DNA of 20,332 nucleotides from Bacillota bacterium (GCA_030597345.1 JAUVSA010000010.1:1-20332); one strand, 5' to 3'; positions 1-7,437 are shown, counted from the first letter of the stretch. Notes: generated by a model not told the origin, from the sequence alone. Translations and numbers: made by a program.

Positions 1-334
1 AGAGTGGAATGCCGAGCATGAGAAAGAGCGTGTTGCCGAGGTAGCGCCAGAAGAGGGCGTCGTTGGCGACGAGCCGGCCCGCCTCGCGGTGCCAGCCGAG
101 GAGGCGGACGAAGTTGTCGAAGCCGACGAAGCGGACCTGCTCGCGGAGGTCGCTGATGCCGGTGATGGGGGCGAGGCGGTAGTCGGCGAGGCTCAGAGCG
201 AAGCAAGCGAGCACCGGGAGCAAGGTGAACAGGAGAAAGCCGAGGAGATTGGGGAGGAGGAAGGGGAGAGCTTGAAGGAGCGCGCGGCCGCGGGGACGGC
301 GGGCAGGCGCAGCGCGTGGGGTTAAGTGAGTCAT
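1..334 (-). CDS. Sugar-type ABC transporter permease, N-terminal part (runs off window)
   Basis: I translated this from the minus strand; the ATG is at 334-332 and the gene continues beyond base 1, leaving about 111 residues. After a basic N-terminus (residues 1-18, many Arg) there is a membrane segment at about 20-48 (LLPNLLGFLLFTLLPVL), then a loop with FVGFDNFVRLL at about 69-79, and FWRYLGNTLFLMLGIPL entering the next helix. This arrangement, with 'F(V)GFDNF' and 'FWRYLGNT', is characteristic of MalF/UgpA-type permeases of the carbohydrate ABC importer family (CUT1), which form the inner-membrane channel with a MalG-type partner. The partner, the binding protein and the ATPase are not in the window. 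It starts 8 bases after the stop of the small minus-strand gene upstream, so the two are probably co-transcribed. Substrate cannot be told. The family call is firm; the missing C-terminus prevents seeing the EAA loop. Confidence 0.85.
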   Translation of the reverse strand, partial: MTHLTPRAAPARRPRGRALLQALPFLLPNLLGFLLFTLLPVLACFALSLADYRLAPITGISDLREQVRFVGFDNFVRLLGWHREAGRLVANDALFWRYLGNTLFLMLGIPL

Positions 335-342
335 CGCGCGGG

Positions 343-654
343 CTAGTTCTCGTTGAGTGGGTCTGACGCCTCGGGGTAGTTGAACGAGTCCACTTCCTCG
401 CCGACGAAGATGGTGACGATGAACTGCTCGCGGTCGAAGCTCGGCAGGTAGGAGGAGACCACGTCTTCGTCGAGCTGGCGGAGGAGGTCTTTCCGCTGCT
501 CCGGGGCGAGGGGGGATTCGAGGAACAGGTTGGCCTGGATGGCACTGTCGGCGAAGTGGAGGTCGATCTGGCCGATGCGTCGGTCGCCGTGCCAGACAAG
601 GTAGATCTCGGAGGATAGAGTGCGCAGGAGGCGCACAAGGCGAAAGGTGTTCAA
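343..654 (-). CDS. Small protein of unknown function upstream of ABC permease
   Basis: I do not recognise this 103-residue protein. It begins at a TTG (654-652) with a GGAG 7 bases upstream; no ATG or GTG lies further upstream in frame before a stop. It has no signal peptide or membrane helix. The sequence alternates hydrophobic and charged residues (SEIYLVWHGDRRIGQIDLHF near 15-34, then FIVTIFVGEEV), suggesting a small alpha/beta cytoplasmic fold, with an acidic C-terminus. Codon composition matches the neighbours, and the tight 8-base spacing to the permease start argues that it is a real gene in the same transcript. A small cytoplasmic protein is an unusual leader gene for a sugar importer; a regulatory or chaperone role would be a guess. 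Confidence 0.6.
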   Translation of the reverse strand: MNTFRLVRLLRTLSSEIYLVWHGDRRIGQIDLHFADSAIQANLFLESPLAPEQRKDLLRQLDEDVVSSYLPSFDREQFIVTIFVGEEVDSFNYPEASDPLNEN

Positions 655-717
655 GGCCGCGCTCCGCGAGGTCGTGCCAGTTCTGTTTCGAGTTGTGTTT
701 CGGCGGGTGGGATGACA

Positions 718-803
718 GCTCCTGCCGCCGCCATGGCGGCGGTGTGACGGTGCCCTACCGGAGCGACGGTGATGCGTCGCGGCAGGAGCGTGGCGGCAGG
801 AGC
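718..803. repeat. Composite inverted repeat related to the GGCAGGAGC family
   Basis: GCTCCTGCCGCC (718-729) is the exact reverse complement of GGCGGCAGGAGC (792-803). Inside lies a perfect palindrome at 725-742 (CCGCCGCCATGGCGGCGG). The GGCAGGAGC element is also present a second time at 781-789, and GCCCTACC occurs at 752-759, words shared with the repeats after fliG and pstB. It looks like a rearranged member of that repeat family. Confidence 0.55.
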
Positions 804-847
804 AGTGGGCCGCCCGGCAGCGGTGAGCCGGATCGGGTTCGAGAGCG

Positions 848-877
848 GGCAGGCCGGAGAAGTGATTCCGGCCTGCC
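848..877. repeat. Perfect 11-bp stem hairpin
   Basis: GGCAGGCCGGA (848-858) and TCCGGCCTGCC (867-877) pair perfectly around an 8-base loop. The plus-strand continuation is TTGGAGTTT, a weak T-rich tail, so a terminator role is possible but unproven. It contains GGCAGG, so it may be a degenerate relative of the intergenic repeat family. Confidence 0.5.
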
Positions 878-1031
878 TTGGAGTTTGAGGCCGGGGGAAT
901 GGATTGGCTGGTACTTGGGACGACCGCCTAAAGGTCCCGTGACTCTGTTCCGACATACAAGTGGGTGCTTCCAGTGATGCGCTCATTCGCTCACGGCAGC
1001 AACTGGGATTGTGGCGTCGCTATGCCGCGGG

Positions 1032-1061
1032 TTCCGCCGCGGCCCGATCACCGCGGCGGAA
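1032..1061. repeat. Perfect 11-bp stem hairpin in cheA leader
   Basis: TTCCGCCGCGG (1032-1042) and CCGCGGCGGAA (1051-1061) pair perfectly around an 8-base loop (CCCGATCA). No T tract follows. It lies 178 bases upstream of the terminator-like hairpin at 1239, so both could belong to one structured transcript. Confidence 0.5.
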
Positions 1062-1238
1062 GCTGAGGCAAGTCAGCAGAACTTCAAGACCTGGTCGCGC
1101 AACTCAACACCGAGAACGGCGGGACAAGCACCGAGGCCGAACCGGCAAGGGAGCTGGCTGAGGCCCGAACGACCTGGCGCGAGGCCCCGGCCTGCGACAT
1201 AGTCAGGGCGCAGCTCGAGTTTGGCGTGGTGAGTGCGT

Positions 1239-1267
1239 CCCACGAGGAATGCCCGCGTGGGCTTTTT
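1239..1267 (+). terminator. Rho-independent terminator-like hairpin before cheA
   Basis: CCCACG (1239-1244) pairs with CGTGGG (1256-1261); after one A-G mismatch, GG (1246-1247) pairs with CC (1253-1254) round a 5-base loop. The hairpin is followed at once by CTTTTT (1262-1267). This is a classic plus-strand terminator, yet no clear plus-strand gene lies before it. It may end a small RNA made from the gap, or act as an attenuator of a transcript entering cheA 57 bases downstream. Confidence 0.65.
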
Positions 1268-1323
1268 CGTCGGCGCCCTCCGGCGTGATACTGAGCAAGC
1301 GATTCCCAGAGGACGGTGTGTAA

Positions 1324-3402
1324 GTGGCAGCCGACGCGCTGGACATGTCAGAGTACCTGGGCGTGTTTCTGGAGGAGGCCGAGGAGCAGGTCGACACCCT
1401 GGACGACGGCTTCCTTCGGCTGGAGAGGGACCCAGACGACCAAGGGCTGCTGCAAGAGATCTTCCGCGCGGCCCACTCTCTGAAGAGCTCCTCTGCCGCC
1501 ATGGGCTTCGCCAACATGTCGCGGCTCTGCCACGCCAGCGAGAACATCCTGGATCGGTTCCGGTCGAGGGAGATACGCCCGAACACGGAGCTGATCGATG
1601 TTCTCCTGAGGGCAGTGGACGCGCTGAAGACGATGAAAGAGGCCATCCGCTCCGGGGAGGGCAAGCCCCTCGATATCTCGGAGGTGGCGGCCGCGCTGGA
1701 AGCGGCCGCGGCCGGGACCGTAGATGCCGGGCTGCCTGAGGACGGCAGTGGGGCGGCGCCTGACGGTCAGCAGGGTGATGGCGAACAGGACGAGCGTGGC
1801 ATGGAGGCGGACGCGCGGCAGGTGCGCGGCCACCTGAGTGACGAGTGCGCGATGCCGTCGGTGCGGGCGCGGATTGTGCTGAACGCGCTGGAGAAGATTG
1901 GCGAAATCCTGAGGACGGATCCCCCACCGGAGGAGATCGACGCCGGCCGCGTCGGCGAGCAGCTTCGAGTGACGATGCCGGCGGGGGTGAGAGAGCAGGC
2001 GATTCGGGGGGCACTGGAGTCTATCTCAGAGATCGCGCGGGTGGAGGTGAGTGGCGACGAGCGAGTTGTGGACGTGGGCCCTAAGGGGAGGGGAAAGTCA
2101 TCGGTCGACTTGGGCACCATGGCCAAGCGGGGAGAGCAGACGGTACGTGTGAACGTTGCGCGGCTCGACAAGCTGATGAACCTGGTGGGGGAGCTGGTCA
2201 TCGACCGCACGCGGCTGGCACAGCTCGGACTCAACCTGGAGACGCAGTATGGGGGCGTGGATTCGGTGCAGGACCTGCGGGAGACGTGTCGGCAGATGGC
2301 GCGCACGGTGGGGGATCTGCAAGAGGAGGTGATGAAGGCGAGGATGCTGCCCATCGCACAGTTGTTCCGGCGCTTTCCGAGGATGGTGCGGGACCTGGCG
2401 CACAAGATGGGCAAGGAAGTGGAGCTGATGCTCGAGGGGGAGGAGACCGAACTCGACCGATCTGTGATCGAGGAGATGGTGGATCCTCTTGGCCACCTGC
2501 TGCGCAACGCCGTGGACCACGGCGTGGAGGCGCCCGAGCAGAGGGCCCGGGCGGGGAAACCCCGGAAGGGCAAGATCATTCTGGCGGCACGCCAGGAGGA
2601 GAACCATATCATCATCGAGGTCACCGATGATGGCGCCGGCATCGACGTACAGCAACTGAAAGACTCCGCCATCAGGAAGGGCGGCCTCTCGGAGAGTGCG
2701 GCCGCCGGTGTCTCTGATGAGGAGGCGCTCCAGTTGGTCTTTTCCTCCGGCCTATCGACCTCCAAGTCTGTAACTGACGTGTCGGGCCGTGGGGTGGGGA
2801 TGGATGTTGTGAAGACCAATGTGCAGCGGCTCCACGGGAGGGTGCAGATCCAGTCAAAGCCAGGGGTTGGGACGACGATGGCGGTGAGGCTGCCCTTGAC
2901 TCTGGCGATATCGCAGGCGCTGTTAGTGAGATGTCGGGAGGAGACGATTGCGATTCCGCTGGTGTATGTGGTGGAAGCGACGCGGGTTGCCCGGGATGCG
3001 CTGGGGAGCATTCGGAGGCGCTTGGTGACAACGTTCCGCGGGCGAGTGCTTCCCGTGGTGGATCTGCGGAAGGTGCTTGATGGAGATGACGCGGCCGTCG
3101 AGGTGAGCGAGGAGCTGACCCGGATCGTAGTGGCGAGGAGCGGTGAGCGGGAGGTCGGGATGATTGTAGATCACCTGGTCGGGGAGCAGGAGATCGTGCT
3201 CAAGTCGCTCGGATCGGCGCTGGGGGATATCGCTGGGCTGTCGGGCGCGACTATCTTAGGGGATGGGACGGTGGCGATGGTGCTCGATGTGTCGAGCTTG
3301 ATGGATCGCGTGGGCCTGCACGCAGCCCTTCTGGCAGAGGACGAAGGACAGCCTTCAGGCTGGCGGCAGCAGTCCGATGGGAGGAGTGAGAGCGATGTCT
3401 AG
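1324..3402 (+). CDS. cheA: Chemotaxis histidine kinase CheA
   Basis: CheA autophosphorylates in response to receptors and passes phosphate to CheY and CheB. This 692-residue protein has the full domain order. Phosphotransfer domain P1 (about 1-110) has His51 in AHSLKSSSAAMGF; a Pro/Gly/Asp-rich linker follows; a P2-like response-regulator docking domain lies at about 175-250; the dimerisation helices at about 273-345 include DKLMNLVGELVIDR. The ATPase domain has its N box at HLLRNAVDHG (391-400, Asn395), its G1 box at DDGAGI (435-440) and its G2 box at GRGVGMDVV (488-496). A CheW-like domain at about 525-665 ends the protein. The start is GTG at 1324, just after an in-frame TAA and about 10 bases after GAGGA; an in-frame ATG at 1345 has no ribosome site. 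It is the first gene of the operon; cheC overlaps its last 8 bases. The usual partner cheW is not in the window, so CheW must be encoded elsewhere. Confidence 0.97.
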   Translation: MAADALDMSEYLGVFLEEAEEQVDTLDDGFLRLERDPDDQGLLQEIFRAAHSLKSSSAAMGFANMSRLCHASENILDRFRSREIRPNTELIDVLLRAVDALKTMKEAIRSGEGKPLDISEVAAALEAAAAGTVDAGLPEDGSGAAPDGQQGDGEQDERGMEADARQVRGHLSDECAMPSVRARIVLNALEKIGEILRTDPPPEEIDAGRVGEQLRVTMPAGVREQAIRGALESISEIARVEVSGDERVVDVGPKGRGKSSVDLGTMAKRGEQTVRVNVARLDKLMNLVGELVIDRTRLAQLGLNLETQYGGVDSVQDLRETCRQMARTVGDLQEEVMKARMLPIAQLFRRFPRMVRDLAHKMGKEVELMLEGEETELDRSVIEEMVDPLGHLLRNAVDHGVEAPEQRARAGKPRKGKIILAARQEENHIIIEVTDDGAGIDVQQLKDSAIRKGGLSESAAAGVSDEEALQLVFSSGLSTSKSVTDVSGRGVGMDVVKTNVQRLHGRVQIQSKPGVGTTMAVRLPLTLAISQALLVRCREETIAIPLVYVVEATRVARDALGSIRRRLVTTFRGRVLPVVDLRKVLDGDDAAVEVSEELTRIVVARSGEREVGMIVDHLVGEQEIVLKSLGSALGDIAGLSGATILGDGTVAMVLDVSSLMDRVGLHAALLAEDEGQPSGWRQQSDGRSESDV

Positions 3403-4021
3403 GGGCGTCGAGGTCGGAGAGCATCCGCTGGATCTGCTGCAGCGCATCGGGACTATGGGAGCGATACAAGCAACCGCCTCCCTCAGTGCGCTGGCCGGGA
3501 AGCCGGTCGTAAACTCCTACGCAAAGGTCAAGATTCTCCCCCTGGAAGAGGTGCCGGGCTTGTTTGGCGATCCCGAAGAGATAATCGTCGGAGTCATCTT
3601 CGAAGTGAGCGGCGACGTGCGGGGGCAGTACATCGCGGCCTTTCTCATCCAGGATGCACTGGCCTTGATAGCGGCTTTGACCGGCACGGAGTGCTCTCTG
3701 GACGAGGAGTTCGGGGAAATGGAGATGTCGGCACTGGCGGAGGTGGGCAACATCCTCGCCTCCTCCTACTTAGGGGCGATCGAGACCACCACGGGGCTGG
3801 CGCTTTCCCCCTCGCCCCCCGCCGTGGCGGTGGACATGGCGGCCGGGATCCTTACCACTGCAGTGCTGCCGATGCACGAGGCCGGCTCTGAGATCCTCCT
3901 GATCGAGGTGCGCTTTGGTGGTCCTGATAGGGAGCTGACGGGCCGCATGATTCTGCTCCCCACGGTCGAGTCGCTGCCACGCCTTCTGCGGGCAGTCAAG
4001 AGCGCTGCACTGAATGGATGA
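3395..4021 (+). CDS. cheC: CheY-P phosphatase CheC, one active site degenerate
   Basis: CheC removes phosphate from CheY-P and binds CheD. The ATG at 3395 follows GGGAGGAG by 8 bases and overlaps the cheA stop; an in-frame ATG at 3377 lies ahead of the ribosome site and is unlikely. The protein is 208 residues, normal for CheC. Family members carry two D/S-x3-E-x2-N signatures. The second is intact here: Ser112, Glu116, Asn119 in SALAEVGN, followed by the usual small-residue helix. The first reads Asp13-x3-Arg17-x2-Thr20 (DLLQRIGT), losing both the Glu and the Asn used in catalysis, so only one site should work. The rest of the family layout is kept (FEVSGDVRGQ, LPMHEAGSEILLIEV). Placed between cheA and cheD, as expected for a CheC/CheD pair. 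Confidence 0.88.
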   Translation: MSRGVEVGEHPLDLLQRIGTMGAIQATASLSALAGKPVVNSYAKVKILPLEEVPGLFGDPEEIIVGVIFEVSGDVRGQYIAAFLIQDALALIAALTGTECSLDEEFGEMEMSALAEVGNILASSYLGAIETTTGLALSPSPPAVAVDMAAGILTTAVLPMHEAGSEILLIEVRFGGPDRELTGRMILLPTVESLPRLLRAVKSAALNG

Positions 4022-4604
4022 GCGTGTCATCACAGTCAACATGGGGCAGCTCGAGGTAAGCCGGCAGCCGGGAGACGTGCTGGCGGCGCTGGGCCTGGGG
4101 TCGTGTGTGGCGCTCTGCGCCTACGACCCGGCCTTGGGGCTGGCAGGGATGATCCACGTAGTGCTGCCAAGCAGTGCAATCAGCCGATCGAAGGAGGAGG
4201 GGCCGGCGAAGTTCGCCGATGTGGGAGTGCCCCATCTGGTGGAGGAGATGGAGAAGCAAGGAGCAATTCGCCGACGCCTGCGAGCTGCAATGTTAGGTGG
4301 GGCGAACGTGCTGTCGTACGCCGGCGAGGCGAGGACACTCGATATAGGCGCCCGCAATGCTGCCGCGGTGCAGGAGGCACTGGAGGCGCAGAGGGTATCG
4401 GTGTGCGCCACCGAGCTCGGAGGCAAGGTGAGCCGGACGGTGCGGCTCTGGGTGGCGGACGGCAGAGTGATGATGAAGACGCTGCGCGAGGGTCAAGTAC
4501 GAGTCACCGTGCTGGGAGACGAGAATGGCAGTAGAGCGAGGAAACGCGGCCTCACGCACACCCCGCACAGGACGCGCCCCACTGCGCGTGCTGGTGGTGG
4601 ATGA
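4014..4604 (+). CDS. cheD: Chemoreceptor glutamine deamidase CheD
   Basis: CheD deamidates glutamines on chemoreceptors and is held by CheC. The ATG at 4014 overlaps the cheC stop by 8 bases (translational coupling). Recognisable features are ITVNMGQLEV at the start, the catalytic Cys31 in GLGSCVALC, His48 in GMIHVVLP, KFADVGVPHLVEEM, and a glycine-rich MLGGANVL. In Thermotoga maritima CheD a Thr six residues before the Cys completes the proposed triad; here that position is Ala25 (AALGLGSC). The family core ends near residue 170; the last 30 residues (Arg/Thr/Pro/Gly-rich) are encoded in the 80 bases that overlap cheB and are probably just read-through to the first stop. Total 196 residues, longer than the usual 155-165. 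Confidence 0.92.
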   Translation: MDERVITVNMGQLEVSRQPGDVLAALGLGSCVALCAYDPALGLAGMIHVVLPSSAISRSKEEGPAKFADVGVPHLVEEMEKQGAIRRRLRAAMLGGANVLSYAGEARTLDIGARNAAAVQEALEAQRVSVCATELGGKVSRTVRLWVADGRVMMKTLREGQVRVTVLGDENGSRARKRGLTHTPHRTRPTARAGGG

Positions 4605-5709
4605 TTCGGCCCTCATGCGCCGGCTGCTGTCCGACCTGATAGAATCCGGGCCTGGATTCGTAGTGGTGGGAACCGCTCGGGATGGTCGGGATGCGGTCGA
4701 GAAGGTGAAGGCGCTAAGGCCGGACGTAGTGACGCTGGACATCGAGATGCCCGTGATGGATGGGCTTGCGGCATTGGCAGAGATCATGGACGAGCATCCG
4801 ACTCCCGTAGTGATGCTGAGCAGTCGCACCCAGCACGGTGCCGCGGACACGGTGCGGAGCCTGGAGCTGGGCGCGGTGGACTTCGTGTGCAAGCCGTCCG
4901 GGGCGATCTCGACGGACATCGGAAAAGTCAAGGATATGCTGCTGATCAAGCTGCGCATGGCGGCGGCGGCGAAGCTGTTGCCGGCTGCGGTCGATGCATC
5001 GACTGCGAGAGGCGCCAAGAGTGGCCCGGGGGTAGCGCCGCGGAAGGCGGCGCGGCCCCGGGGACGAGCGCCGCGAGTAGTTGCGATCGGGAGCTCGACG
5101 GGAGGCCCGAGGGCATTGGAGGAGATCATCCCGAACCTGCCGGCCGACCTGCCGGCGGGAGTGCTCATCGCCCAGCACATGCCGGGCGGATTCACGGCCG
5201 CCATGGCTGAGCGGCTGAACACGCTCTCGCAAGTCGAGGTGCGGGAGGCGCGCTATAGCGACCAGATCACGCGCGGCACGGTGCTCATCGGACCCGGAGG
5301 AAGACACTTGACCGTCAGCAAGGACCACCGAGTGAGGATAACGGATGATCTCCCCGTATGGGGGGTGAGGCCGGCCGCAGACCTGCTGCTGCGGTCGGCG
5401 GCGGAGGTCTTCGGGGCCGATTCGGTGGGAGTGGTGCTGACCGGGATGGGCAGAGACGGCGCCGAAGGCGTGCGCGCGATCCGAGAGGCGGGGGGTCGGA
5501 CGATGGCCCAGGACGAGGCCACCAGTGTGGTCTACGGAATGCCGAAGGTGGCGCTGGAGGAGGGCAGCGCGGAGATGTCGGTTCCTCTGCCCCACATTGC
5601 CGGGCGGATTGTCGAGCTGGTCGGGACAGGGGCCGGCCGGGCCGACCGGCCGCGGCAGGATAGTCAGGGCCTCCGCCGCCCCGCGGGAAGGAGACGGGTG
5701 GCGCCATGA
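4525..5709 (+). CDS. cheB: Chemoreceptor methylesterase/deamidase CheB
   Basis: CheB removes receptor methyl groups when phosphorylated by CheA. The 394-residue protein has a receiver domain (about 20-140) with acidic pair Asp26/Asp27, phospho-acceptor Asp72 in TLDIEMPVMDG, Ser99/Ser100 at the switch position and Lys123 in VCKPSG. A basic Ala/Arg/Pro linker (about 150-182) follows. The methylesterase domain (about 184-368) has catalytic Ser191 in GSSTGG, His218 in AQHMPGGFT and Asp311 in TGMGRDGAEG. The start ATG at 4525 has GGGAG 6 bases upstream and lies 80 bases inside cheD. The last 20 residues are a low-complexity Arg-rich tail. Its stop overlaps the cheR start (ATGA). Confidence 0.96.
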   Translation: MAVERGNAASRTPRTGRAPLRVLVVDDSALMRRLLSDLIESGPGFVVVGTARDGRDAVEKVKALRPDVVTLDIEMPVMDGLAALAEIMDEHPTPVVMLSSRTQHGAADTVRSLELGAVDFVCKPSGAISTDIGKVKDMLLIKLRMAAAAKLLPAAVDASTARGAKSGPGVAPRKAARPRGRAPRVVAIGSSTGGPRALEEIIPNLPADLPAGVLIAQHMPGGFTAAMAERLNTLSQVEVREARYSDQITRGTVLIGPGGRHLTVSKDHRVRITDDLPVWGVRPAADLLLRSAAEVFGADSVGVVLTGMGRDGAEGVRAIREAGGRTMAQDEATSVVYGMPKVALEEGSAEMSVPLPHIAGRIVELVGTGAGRADRPRQDSQGLRRPAGRRRVAP

Positions 5710-6539
5710 GAACGACGCTGGCCTCTGATCAGGACCTGGACTATCGGATCTTCGTGAAGCGCATTGCGGAGAAGACCGGAGTCGACCTCGGCTGCTACAA
5801 GCGGAAGCAGATGGAGAGGAGACTGCGGTCGCTCGCACGCCAGTACGGGGCCGACAGCCTGCGGGAGTTCTACGCTAGGCTGGAGGCGGATCCGGAAGCG
5901 CTGGAGCAGTTCCGCAGGCGGATGACGATCAACGTCTCGGAGCTGCTTCGCAATCCGGACAAGTTCGACGAGCCCCAGAAGGCCATTCTCCCGCCACTGC
6001 TCTCGGGCACGCGACGGCTCAGGGTGTGGAGTGCCGGGTGTTCGTACGGTGCGGAGGCCTATTCGGTCGCGATGCTGGCGCTGGAGATGTCGCTGGGCAA
6101 GGACCGGATCTCCATTCTGGGTACCGACATCGATCAAGAGATGCTGGCCCGGGCGCGAGAGGGATTGTTCTCGCAAATCGACATGAAGAACGTCTCGCCG
6201 ACGAGGCGGCGGCGCTTCTTCCTGGCGGAGGAGGGACGCTATCGCGCGCGGCCGGAGATCCGGCAGTTGGTGTCCTTCCGGCATCACGATCTGCTGCGCG
6301 ACGATTTCGCCAGAGGCTTTCACCTGATACTCTGCCGGAACGTGGTGATCTACTTCACCGATGAGGCGAAAGATCGGCTCTACCGGGAATTCTTCGAGAG
6401 CTTGACCTCTGGGGGTGTGCTGTTCATCGGGGGCACGGAGCGAATCTTCGGAGCGGAGGCGATCGGGTTTGAGCACCTCAGTGTTTTCTTCTACCGGAAA
6501 CCGGCCTCCCAGCGAGTGGGGGTGATGACAAATGCCTAA
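5706..6539 (+). CDS. cheR: Chemoreceptor methyltransferase CheR
   Basis: CheR methylates receptor glutamates using S-adenosylmethionine, opposing CheB. The 277-residue protein has the N-terminal helical domain (about 10-75), the TINVSELLRNPDKF linker (74-87; family form T-x-N-V-T/S-x-F-F-R), the SAM-binding motif VWSAGCSYGAEAYSVAML (107-124), LGTDID (138-143) at the acidic loop, and CRNVVIYF (210-217). The central FF of the linker is LL here, a mild departure. The start forms an ATGA overlap with cheB, and its last 8 bases overlap cheY, both signs of coupled translation. Length fits the family (270-290). Confidence 0.95.
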   Translation: MRTTLASDQDLDYRIFVKRIAEKTGVDLGCYKRKQMERRLRSLARQYGADSLREFYARLEADPEALEQFRRRMTINVSELLRNPDKFDEPQKAILPPLLSGTRRLRVWSAGCSYGAEAYSVAMLALEMSLGKDRISILGTDIDQEMLARAREGLFSQIDMKNVSPTRRRRFFLAEEGRYRARPEIRQLVSFRHHDLLRDDFARGFHLILCRNVVIYFTDEAKDRLYREFFESLTSGGVLFIGGTERIFGAEAIGFEHLSVFFYRKPASQRVGVMTNA

Positions 6540-6891
6540 GATACTTGTGGTCGATGATGCGATGTTCATGCGAGCCATGCTGAAGAAGCTGCTCACGGAG
6601 GCGGGGTTCGACATCGCCGGCGAAGCGGAGACCGGGCGAGTCGCGGTGGATCTCTATCAGGAGCTGAAGCCGGACTTGGTGATGATGGACATCACGATGC
6701 CCGAGATGGACGGGCTGACTGCTCTCAAGGAGATCGTGAAGCTCGACCCTGCAGCGAAGGTCGTGATGTGCACCGCTCTGGGGCAGGAGCGCAGCGTGAT
6801 GGAGGCGATGAACGCTGGCGCGAAAGACTACATCCTGAAGCCGTTCAATGCCGAGAAGGTGGTGGAGGTACTCAAGAATGCCAGTGGATAG
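6532..6891 (+). CDS. cheY: Chemotaxis response regulator CheY
   Basis: This single-domain receiver carries the signal from CheA to the flagellar switch. It is 119 residues with no output domain. Key residues are all present: Asp8/Asp9, phospho-acceptor Asp53 in MMDITMPEMDG, Thr81 in VMCTALGQ and Lys103 in YILKPF. The FMRAMLKKLL helix and the short Thermotoga-like form fit CheY rather than a generic orphan receiver, and its position between cheR and cheX supports that. It starts inside the end of cheR with no independent strong ribosome site. Confidence 0.94.
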   Translation: MPKILVVDDAMFMRAMLKKLLTEAGFDIAGEAETGRVAVDLYQELKPDLVMMDITMPEMDGLTALKEIVKLDPAAKVVMCTALGQERSVMEAMNAGAKDYILKPFNAEKVVEVLKNASG

Positions 6892-6918
6892 AGCAGGTCC
6901 GGGAGGCCGGCAGAGGCG

Positions 6919-7437
6919 ATGAAGGCGGAGTTCATCAATCCATTTGTCACAGCAGGCCTCAAGGTGCTGGAGTCGGTCATCAGTGCCAGACCGGAGTCCG
7001 GGCAGCTCGCCGTTCGCAGCGCCGCCTTTACCACCCAACAGGTCTCCATAGTGATCGGCGTAACCGGGGCAGTGGAGGGACAGGCTATCTACGGCATGTC
7101 CCTGGTGACGGCGACGAAGATAGCGGCCGCCATGTCCAGCATGCCGGCGATGGCCTTCGACGAGATGGCGAGCAGCGCCATTGGTGAGCTCGGGAACATG
7201 ATCAGCGGGCACGCCACTACGCTCCTCTCGGAGGCCGGCTACGAATGCCAAATCACCCCGCCGACCCTGGTGAGGGGAACCGAAGTGGAGATCGCCACCT
7301 CCACTCCTGCACTGGTCATTCCGCTCTATACTGACTTTGGCAAGATGGAGATCAACGTCGCCCTCATGGAGACGGGGGAGAAGACCGCGACGAGTCCCCC
7401 ACGCGATACAGAAAAACAAGAGGCATCCGACGCTTGA
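6919..7437 (+). CDS. cheX: CheY-P phosphatase CheX
   Basis: CheX is the second CheC-family phosphatase in this operon and should shorten the life of CheY-P. The protein is 172 residues and begins with the family's FINPFVTAG. It has one S-x3-E-x2-N signature, Ser86/Glu90/Asn93 in SAIGELGNMISGHA, as usual for CheX, and later strands TPALVIPLYTDFGKMEINVAL. The last 20 residues are charged and probably disordered. Start: ATG at 6919, 27 bases after cheY, with GGGAGG 12 bases upstream and AGAGG only 2 bases upstream, so the ribosome site is not ideal; the conserved N-terminus still fixes the start. Its stop overlaps a possible TTG start of fliM. Confidence 0.9.
   Translation: MKAEFINPFVTAGLKVLESVISARPESGQLAVRSAAFTTQQVSIVIGVTGAVEGQAIYGMSLVTATKIAAAMSSMPAMAFDEMASSAIGELGNMISGHATTLLSEAGYECQITPPTLVRGTEVEIATSTPALVIPLYTDFGKMEINVALMETGEKTATSPPRDTEKQEASDA

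Larger units (their letters stand above)
655..1323. other. 669-base gene-free interval with hairpins, possible leader or small RNA
   Basis: This gap separates the divergent minus-strand permease operon from the cheA operon. Short open frames on both strands look like noise: no good ribosome binding sites, Arg/Pro/Gly-rich translations. What it holds is structure: a 12-base inverted repeat (718-729 with 792-803) around a perfect 18-base palindrome, an 11-bp hairpin at 848-877, an 11-bp hairpin at 1032-1061, and a terminator-like hairpin at 1239-1267. The che operon promoter must lie here or between 1268 and 1323, but I see no strong -35/-10 pair. Confidence 0.6.

Noticed and set aside
651..986. 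Overlapping open frames on both strands in the gap before cheA
   Set aside because: Low-complexity translations and no ribosome sites; the sequence is better explained by inverted repeats.
1073..2014. 313-residue minus-strand frame opposite the cheA start
   Set aside because: Pro/Arg/Ser-rich shadow that crosses the terminator hairpin and the CheA P1 domain; no recognisable domains.
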